From: Nymphaea colorata
Taxonomy: Eukaryota; Streptophyta; Magnoliopsida; Nymphaeales; Nymphaeaceae
Assembly (NCBI RefSeq): GCF_008831285.2
Contig: NC_037468.1
Span: 118,501 to 182,500 of the forward strand
Length of the DNA stretch: 64,000 bases
Direction of reading: 5' to 3'
Shown here: one piece after another, positions 57,120 through 64,000 of the stretch
Position numbering within the stretch: the stretch's first letter is position 1
Layout: the number at the start of each line of letters is the position of its first letter
Notes under the pieces: model-generated
What the model saw: only the letters and a program-made list of their open reading frames with translations
Database searches by the model: none
What the model was told of the DNA's origin: nothing
Program-made: the position numbers and the translations under genes

Positions 57120-57383
57120 AGCCTAAAGCACTCGCAAAGCGGAACGAGCTCCAAACCTTGAGAGCAAAGCAAAGCCGAACGAGCAAGCAGCAGCAGTTCC
57201 TAGTTGTGGGTGGTGAAAGCACTAGCAAAGCGTCATGTAGTGGCCTCGCAAAGCCTGTAGCTCGGAACGAGCAAAGCGACTTTCCTCGAGGCTCTTCGGG
57301 GCTATATTCACTATATATGAACTATAGAAAGTTCTTGACTGACTCAAGGTGAATTATTAGGCTATATTCACTCTATATGTTAT
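57120..57383 (+). repeat. R3 cluster outside the arrays
   Basis: AAGCACTCGCAAAGCGGAAC, GCAAAGCGTCATG and GAGCAAAGCGACTTTCC, then AT-rich GGCTATATTCACT(A/C)TATATG repeated at 57299 and 57360. Confidence 0.7.
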
Positions 57384-57441
57384 GTTAGATTAGATAGTGA
57401 GTGAACTATAGAAAGATAGTTCACTCACTATCTAATCTAAC
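57384..57441. repeat. Perfect 26-bp hairpin
   Basis: 57384-57409 (GTTAGATTAGATAGTGAGTG plus AACTAT) is exactly complementary to 57416-57441, with a six-base AGAAAG loop. CTATAGAAAG recurs just before and after. A strong stem that could stabilise an RNA 3' end or mark a recombination scar. Confidence 0.93.
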
Positions 57442-58629
57442 TATAGAAAGTGAGTTTGCTCGTATAGCGAAGCGAGGCTTGCTCGTTCTGCTCCGCTCGT
57501 CAGAGGGGCTTTGCTCGTTGCATAACGATACCTCAAATTAGAATCTATGCGAGTTCCTTCGGATTGCCTGACCTGCCTCTCTCACTTGATTTGACGTGGG
57601 CTTTCTCCTTTTGGATTCCTTCCGTCGCTTAGCAACCGACGCGCCCGGCCGGGGTCTCCCCTTGGGAATCGGAAAATGGTTATTGGCTTCCTGCTTCATT
57701 TGAGAAGACACTTCGGGAGACCGATGGATCTTGCCTTGGATTTCGCTGTAGCAGTGAAATCTCATTTAGGTTCACACACAGAAGGAGTTTCATAGGCTAC
57801 AATCATGCATGCATCTGGCCTCTTTCTTAGTAGACGGAGGAGCACAAAAACCTCCGTCTCTTTCCCTGGCTCGTTCGCAACCCCCTCATCCCTAGGAGCT
57901 GCCTCCGCCATCCGAAAACATCAAATAGAAGAGCCTCGTCTGCCAGTTTTTTAGCCAAACCAGAAGGAGCGCGAAAGGAGTCAGTCTTCGGGTATGGAGG
58001 CTGGTATCTGCGGAAGAAGAAACCGGAGGCGCTGTTGAAGCCCTAAGGGCCGCCAGCATCGACTGGTAGGCGCTGTCGAGTCATACGGAAACTCCGATGC
58101 GATAAGCCGCCTCAGACAATCTGCTCGTACCGCAGCCAAGTCGACCTCGAGCTGCCAAGCCCGGGACTCTCTCTCTCTAACGCGAAAAGTCCGCCTCGCA
58201 TATCTCCGCTCAGGAGCAGCCTGTATATCCGCTCCTGAGCTTCCAGCCGCCGAGTAAGCATGGATACGCTCTAATGATGGGTCCTTGATGCGGCGTGAGC
58301 CTCTGTCAAAAACAAAAAGAAAAAAAAACGGGATGACAACGAAAGAGACGAAAGCAGAAAATGCACAGTACCAGGTTTGACCTGGGCATCCAGCTCACGC
58401 TGTAGCAAAAAAAACAAGACCTGAACCCCCTCAGCCTCTACACCATGAGAAGGGAGAAAAAAACGAAGCCTCAATCCCTCTAACCAGCAGCCTCCCTACC
58501 GTCTACGGAGTTGTACCAATCCCTCCCTCCCCCGCGACTGTCCTGCCTCCAGAAGGGAATGGCCTATCGACAATGCGCAGGTGACGGCGATCCGCAATCC
58601 GCAGTGGAAAGAAGGATGAAAAAATGAAA
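57442..58629. other. Unique region, no firm gene
   Basis: 57600-57645 is the inverted partner of 8598-8643. 57900-58450 read on the minus strand gives charged, arginine- and glutamate-rich, coil-like sequence (RRYARRTFRVRERESRAWQL), possibly a decayed nuclear transposon gag-like piece. The support is only compositional. Confidence 0.35.
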
Positions 58630-58960
58630 AAAAAGTCAAGCACTCGCAACTTCAAATTCCCGTCACGTCATTTTGACGAGCAAAGCCCACAAAGCACTCG
58701 CAACTTTCAATGGCGTGTCACGAGCAAAGCCCACAAAGCACTCGCAACTTTGAACTTCAGACGTGGCAATAGGCGAATTTCAAGCTTGAAAGGCGTCATG
58801 TCACGAGCAAAGTGAACCATAGGGATTTCTTTGCACAAAGCACTCGCAAAGCGAAGCGTGAGGGGACAACTTTGCTCGCTGGGGGCAAAGCACAAAGCAC
58901 TCGCAACTTCAAATTGCTGAAGCTGATGAAGTGATTCAGGTCAGAGCAAAGCCCTCTTGT
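58630..58960 (+). repeat. R3 cluster, left edge of array VIII
   Basis: CAAGCACTCGCAACTTCAAA, GAGCAAAGCCCACAAAGCAC (twice), TGCACAAAGCACTCGCAAAG, then the roughly 70-bp long R3 form that also occurs at 8011 and 51333. Confidence 0.88.
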
Positions 58961-59880
58961 TCAGAGTGCTGATTCAGATTCTTGTTCTTCATGTGATAGT
59001 CAGCACTAATGGCATACAATTGCAATTCTTGAAGGCATACAATTTGTTGTATGGAAAATGGCATACAATTGCCATTGGGAGCACTAATGGCATTGTTTTG
59101 GTATGGTGAGTACTCATGTTGGTATAGTGAGTACTAATGGCATTTGTTTGTACAGTGAGTACTCATGGCATTTGTTTGTACAGTGAGTACTAATGGCATA
59201 CAATTGCAATGAGTCTTCATCTTTCAAGAAGAATCAGTCCTGACCTTTCAAGACAGTCTTAACCTTTCCATTTTTGGTCAGGTGAGTACTAATGGCATAC
59301 AATTGCAATTGGTCCTGTCCTTCCATCAAAAGTCCTGACCTTTCAAGACAGTCTTGACCTTTTTGGTCAGGTTAGTCCTGACTGTGAAAGACAGTCTTGA
59401 CCTTTTTGATAAGGTCAGTCCTGACTGTGAAATACAGTCTTGACCAGAAGAATCAGTCCTGATCAGATAGTCTTGATCTTTTTGGTAAGGTTAGTCCTGA
59501 CTGTGAAAGACAGTCTTGACCTTTTTGATAAGGTGAGTACTGATGACATACAAATGAGTCTTGTATGGTCAGGTGAGTTCTGACTTTTCCTCAATCATTC
59601 TCATTAGTCCTGACCTTTAAAGAGAGTCTTGACCGGAAAGTCCTGACCTTTTTGGTATGGTGAGTACTGATGACATACAAATGAGTCTTGACCTTTCCAT
59701 AAAGTCCTCACCTTTCAAGAAATGAGTCCTGACCGGAAGGTCACTGATTCAGGTCAGACAAATCCTGACAAGTGCTGACCATATCACAAATTGCAATGAG
59801 ATGCCATTATCCATCAACCAATGCCATTAGTGTTTCATTGAAGATCAATGACAATTCCAATGACCATCCATTCCCTTCTT
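58961..59880 (+). repeat. Array VIII
   Basis: Forward R1/R2, a near copy of the start of array VII, ending at a J module (59739-59780) and then the 38580-38690-like segment. Confidence 0.94.
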
Positions 59881-59884
59881 TCAG

Positions 59885-60010
59885 AAAGCACTCGCAACTT
59901 CAAATTGCTGAAGCTGATGAAGGTCACGTCAGAGCAAAGCCCTCTTCAAAAGAGGGCTTTGCTCGTGACGTGACGTGATTGCACAAAGCACTCGCTTTTC
60001 AGTGCTCATG
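59885..60010. repeat. R3 border with 15-bp hairpin, right edge of array VIII
   Basis: 59932-59946 pairs with 59950-59964 around a CAA loop. It is the counterpart of the 24-bp hairpin at 38725-38775, with the loop in the opposite sense. Confidence 0.85.
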
Positions 60011-63000
60011 ACGTTCCTTTCCCGCCTTTCAAAAAAACCGATCCCAAACCCGTACGAGAAAACCGACCTTCAAAGAAAGAAGAAAACACCGATCCCACAC
60101 CTCCTCTTCTCTTTCAGATCCTCTATCTCTGAGTAGGCCTAGCTAGCCTGTCATGTCATGTCCCTTTCCCTAACCAACCAACTTACACAGAGAAAGACAC
60201 ACCTTCTTCCTCGCCCTTCCCGAACAAACCTATCCAAACCTTGACTAGCATTACTACTTTCTATATAACCCAGAGTTTCGCCATCCTCTCACAATTCTCA
60301 CAACTTTGTAGATTGGCGTCAAATCCATATCATACTGACTTGACTCGTCTACCTTACTGAAGAGACCAGACTCCCTCTTGAGAGCGAGCTACCTCAGACA
60401 CTGACTGTCCTATGGTAGTAACCTCCGAGGTCCCTCGCACCTCTCTTAAGCAGGGGTAGGGACTAGCCAACCCTTTCCCCCCGCTCGGCCCTCTCCCCGA
60501 GAGTGCCTTAGCTCTCTTTCCTCACCTTGAGATACGGTTAGCTCATATACCTCCGACCTTTCCAGTCAGGGACTACTAGGATAACTGCTCTTACCGCTAG
60601 ACTAGCCGAGGATCAGAACCAAGACCGCTGGACTGAGAGTTGGAGGTCCTACTGCCCGTTTTTTTTTAACCAGACCCTTTTCGAGCTGGAAACAGAAATG
60701 AGATGTATCGGAGAAAGGACTAACACGTCAGTGGAACGGTTTCGGTAATGAATTCCCAATCGACGATGCCGGCTCCTCGGGGCTCTATATTCATTCCGAA
60801 GCTCCGGGGCTTCGAGTAGAGCCAGAGTAGAGGATCGTCGTGCTCAACTGCTGGATGGGCGGTAACATATTCACTATCTACCGAAGAGAGGGGTGAGCCT
60901 GATCAATGTGGAATTGAGAGGGGGGGATGAACCAGCTTTCGATAGAGTCAGCAGCATTCGAGCCAGCATTTCGCTCCCCTTTCCCTTCCCTTTATCAAGA
61001 TATCTACCTAGCCAGTTGACCCGATTGTTGCAGTCGAAGAAGCAGACAAATATGGAAAGCGTTTTTGAGTTCGTTCTGACAAGTTGATCAGAGCATGTGA
61101 GTGTTTCAATATCAGGCTCTTTCTGAGAAGTTGCTGCTCCGCCATTTCGGGAGGAGATCCGGCCAGAATAGAAGAATCCATTGAAGACGTACTGGAAGGG
61201 GGACGTACGAGAGAAGGTTAGTGCAAGCGTACTCTAATCGCTGTAGGCGTACTAGTACTAATCAGTCCATTACTGAAGGCGTACAAAAAGGGTCTATGGC
61301 GGGCATACTGAGAATGCCCTCATAGCACGCGGATCAAAAGCAGCTGGTGGTCGGGAGGGCTCTTCACATACTTGGAGTACGAGAGCAAAATGTGTGTTGC
61401 TGGTTGTTTGCAGAAACGCTCACTTTTTTCAAGGGTTTCATTCGCTGCCTAATGGAACCTCATGACAAACCTTTCTATCAAAGTCCAGGAGGCGCTCCCA
61501 AGCGCACAGAGAAGACTGCTCTTCTATAATAGCCATATAATGAGTTCAGATGTCAGTTGAGAAATTCATTGTCATTGTCAGATTTGGGAATATCAAAAAG
61601 AGGATCTGAAAGAGAGAAGCCAAGCGACCAACAACATCTCATTGATTGGTTGATTGATGCCATGCCAGCAGACTTGCAATTCGAGCGCACTCAGGCGCTT
61701 GAACTGACTCACATGGCAATTAGGATCTCAAGCGCGCAACATGGTTCTTCTTATTCTTCAATGAAGCTAAAGCTCAAAGACGAGAAGGCATAACATGCGA
61801 ATGAAACGGCGGATAAGCCCACTGGGAGGGGATCCAGTAACAGTGGATCAACCTGCCAAGCCGGGAAAGCATTTGTCTCATGAAAAAAGATCGCTCGAAA
61901 GAGCCAACAATGCTGGTTCGGTATTCGCAGGAATAGAAGAGATAGAAACGAGCTACCGGCGAAATGTTTTGGGGGTCGGCCGGAACAGAAAGACTTTTGT
62001 GGAAAAGGTTGAAAGTGGTTTGAATGGTCACTGAAGGCTAGCTAAAGACATTCCTGAATTAATCTTTTCATTTCTGGAGCGAACAATGCAATAGCGGCAC
62101 GTTACAAAGAACCATTCGAACGGATACTTCAGTCATTACAGGTTTGCCGGCCGGCAGCCTTGATCCCGCTCCGCAGCAGTGAAGCTTTCCATATCGAAAG
62201 GAAGGTTCAGAACTTGAGAAAGAAATGGGAATAGCCCTGGAACCACTTTTGCTTATTCTCTATCCCCACGAAAAAGACTCTTCTTCTCGCCCAAACCCGG
62301 AACAGCGAAGGGTGCATCTACTATTGGCGTCATTCACGTATTTTCCGTATGAATAACGAAGAAAGGAAGATAGATTGAGCACATCATGAGTTGGGTTTGA
62401 CTGATCGGATCATGATGAAAGACTAGTGAATGAACAGCTCTTATCGAAAGGGCTCTAGAGGGAATCCCCTTGCCCTTCAAGAAAGGATGAATGGCCTTTG
62501 AGTTGAGCACATTTTCCCGGAGGGTCAGAATGAGAAGAAAGGCATTTCCTGTGTTGAGTTAGATCCGATAGCCGATATCAGATATGTGAGTTCCGTTCCC
62601 TCCCGGCCTTTCAGAACAAAAGAAAAGAGTGACGCCCTAGGGAGCCATGCTGAGGACCGTTCGAACAGTGAATTCTTCATTGATCTATTGGATAGGAAAG
62701 GGACCCGGCCTCAAAAGAGAGAACCCTTTCCATGGTCGGTGAATCTCTCACTGTTGGATAGAACTGGAACCCGGCGTTCTTCAGAGAGGGGAACTGGAAA
62801 CCATGCCTTATGCCACTATGGGACAGACCACTGGCCGAAACAGAGAGATATGCGTGATGTGCTTCCCGGTCCGCTTTTTAGATCAGTCAGGTTTCTGAAA
62901 GCAATTAGACGTTGATCAAGACCCACTGGTGCTAGCAGAGCGTCCGCGAAGGGTCAGAAAAACAAGCATAGGCTTTTGTGTCAGTAGTTGCTCTAGTCAG

Positions 63001-64000
63001 ACTAGCCAGCCAGCCAGCCTGAAGTCGCCTTCGGAGTCCCAAGCTTTCGATATTCTGAGTGGTCAGCGAAAGGCGAAAGAAGGTTCATCGGCTAGCCTGC
63101 TTGCTAGCCATGGCACTTGCTCTTGCCAGCCTTATGGAGCCAGTCGAGTAGTGATCTTTTTCCCTTTCCTGTCAGTCCTGTCGATGACTCAAGCTTTGAA
63201 TCCGCCAGTGGCATTTTCATGATATTCCCATCGCTTGCTAGCCGTCAGTCTCCAAGGGCCTTTAGTCATCCTCTGCTTTTCCAGGTTCTTTTCTACCTTC
63301 GCTTACTAGCTGCAGCTTGCTTCCTTACCCGAGCTCTGCTCGCCTATGATGCTTCCTCTCCTCGCTTCATTCAATGCTTCCGTTTCGTACCTCATCCGCC
63401 CTCTCTCATAGCTCCACAACCTCTCAGAGCAAGATTCCATAAGGCCTTCGCTCCCTCTCCCTTGTTCTCCGTTTCTTTTCTTGGAAGACGCATGCTTTCT
63501 TTCGTTGCGCTTAGTCAGAAAAGAAAGCGCTTTCTCTGAGCGTGCACCGCTAGCAAGCAAGGCAAGTTTCTAGCGCGCAAGCAAGCGCAACCAACATGCC
63601 GCGGCTACGCTTTTGTTTAGCTATTGATTGCGGCGCGAAAGCAAGCCACCAACCAAGTCACTAAGCTGTAAAGCGCTTTTGTCGGCTACGCTGACCAACC
63701 AACAGCAAGCAATAGCGCCGCTTCTGTCGGCTACTACGCTTCGCTTGCTTAGCTTATGAAGAGATCAAAGCGTAGCTAATAACTATCAAATACAAATGCG
63801 TCCATAAGACAAGCCGTAGTCGCATCGAAGAGCAAGGCTAACGAATTCCATAATGAGAATCGCCCCCATTCATACTGATCGTCAGAACTGGCTATCTATC
63901 TCTTCGGGAAGCACGGGGGGAGGCCACATCAGAACTTTTGATGGAAGGTGACCGCACTTCTACGATCAGAGGGGCGTCTATAAAGAGCATCATGCCACCC
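60011..64000. other. Terminal unique region, no recognised gene
   Basis: About 4 kb with no gene I can recognise. Pyrimidine-rich sequence fills 63000-63540, and 63560-63780 has repeated CGGCTACGC and AAGCAAGC words. Frames of up to 140 codons (63117-63539) follow the pyrimidine bias and look like chance. Confidence 0.5.

Noticed and set aside
60560-60660. tRNA-like words (CTAGTCTAGCGGTAAGAGC on the minus strand)
   Set aside because: No T arm or matching acceptor stem could be found.
63117-63539. 140-codon frame near the window end
   Set aside because: Follows a strongly pyrimidine-rich strand that lowers stop frequency; no recognisable features.

Overview
The window reads as plant mitochondrial DNA, most likely from a flowering plant. 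The evidence is an atp6 gene with many codons that look like unedited C-to-U editing sites, exon 4 of nad1 between two group II intron halves, native mitochondrial trnI-CAU, trnY-GUA and trnK-UUU, plastid-type trnM-CAU and trnN-GUU, a nuclear-type LINE remnant and a mitovirus RdRp remnant. Protein genes are very sparse. The extreme repeat load resembles what has been reported for water lily (Nymphaea) mitochondria, but that placement is inference from memory.

About 27 kb of the 64 kb (my tally of array boundaries) is made of two interleaved short-repeat families. R1 is built on GAGTACTAATGGCAT plus a tail such as TTGTTTGTCAAGT, and forms 28-bp tandems. R2 is built on AGTCYTGACCTTT and is full of small inverted repeats. 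They form eight arrays: about 1144-7945, 10100-13375, 14290-15250, 23830-30000, 38160-38650, 41656-47330, 51411-55790 and 58961-59880. Five of these switch orientation internally, giving large imperfect palindromes. All eight arrays are bordered on both sides by a third family, R3, built on AAAGCACTCGCAAMTT/AAGCG and GAGCAAAGCCC.

Between arrays lie unique islands. 13481-14041 holds trnM-CAU. 15470-18080 holds trnN-GUU. 18640-19200 is a LINE reverse-transcriptase relic on the plus strand. 33049-34444 holds a broken mitovirus RdRp abutting two copies of a 54-bp atp6 fragment. 37096-37995 is atp6. 39880-40900 is nad1 exon 4 with intron flanks. 48934-50911 carries a degenerate trnQ-like sequence, trnI-CAU and trnY-GUA, and 56156-56228 is trnK-UUU. 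All recognised genes are on the minus strand. The rest of the islands (1-1115, 8111-10050, 19200-23690, 30400-33000, 34450-37090, 60010-64000 and smaller gaps) contain no gene I can recognise. No rRNA, CRISPR array or complete mobile element was seen.

atp6 supplies ATP synthase subunit a. nad1 exon 4 must be joined to other exons by splicing, at least one junction probably in trans. The tRNAs serve organelle translation. The arrays, palindromes and long direct repeats are obvious substrates for recombination and would be expected to generate alternative genome forms.
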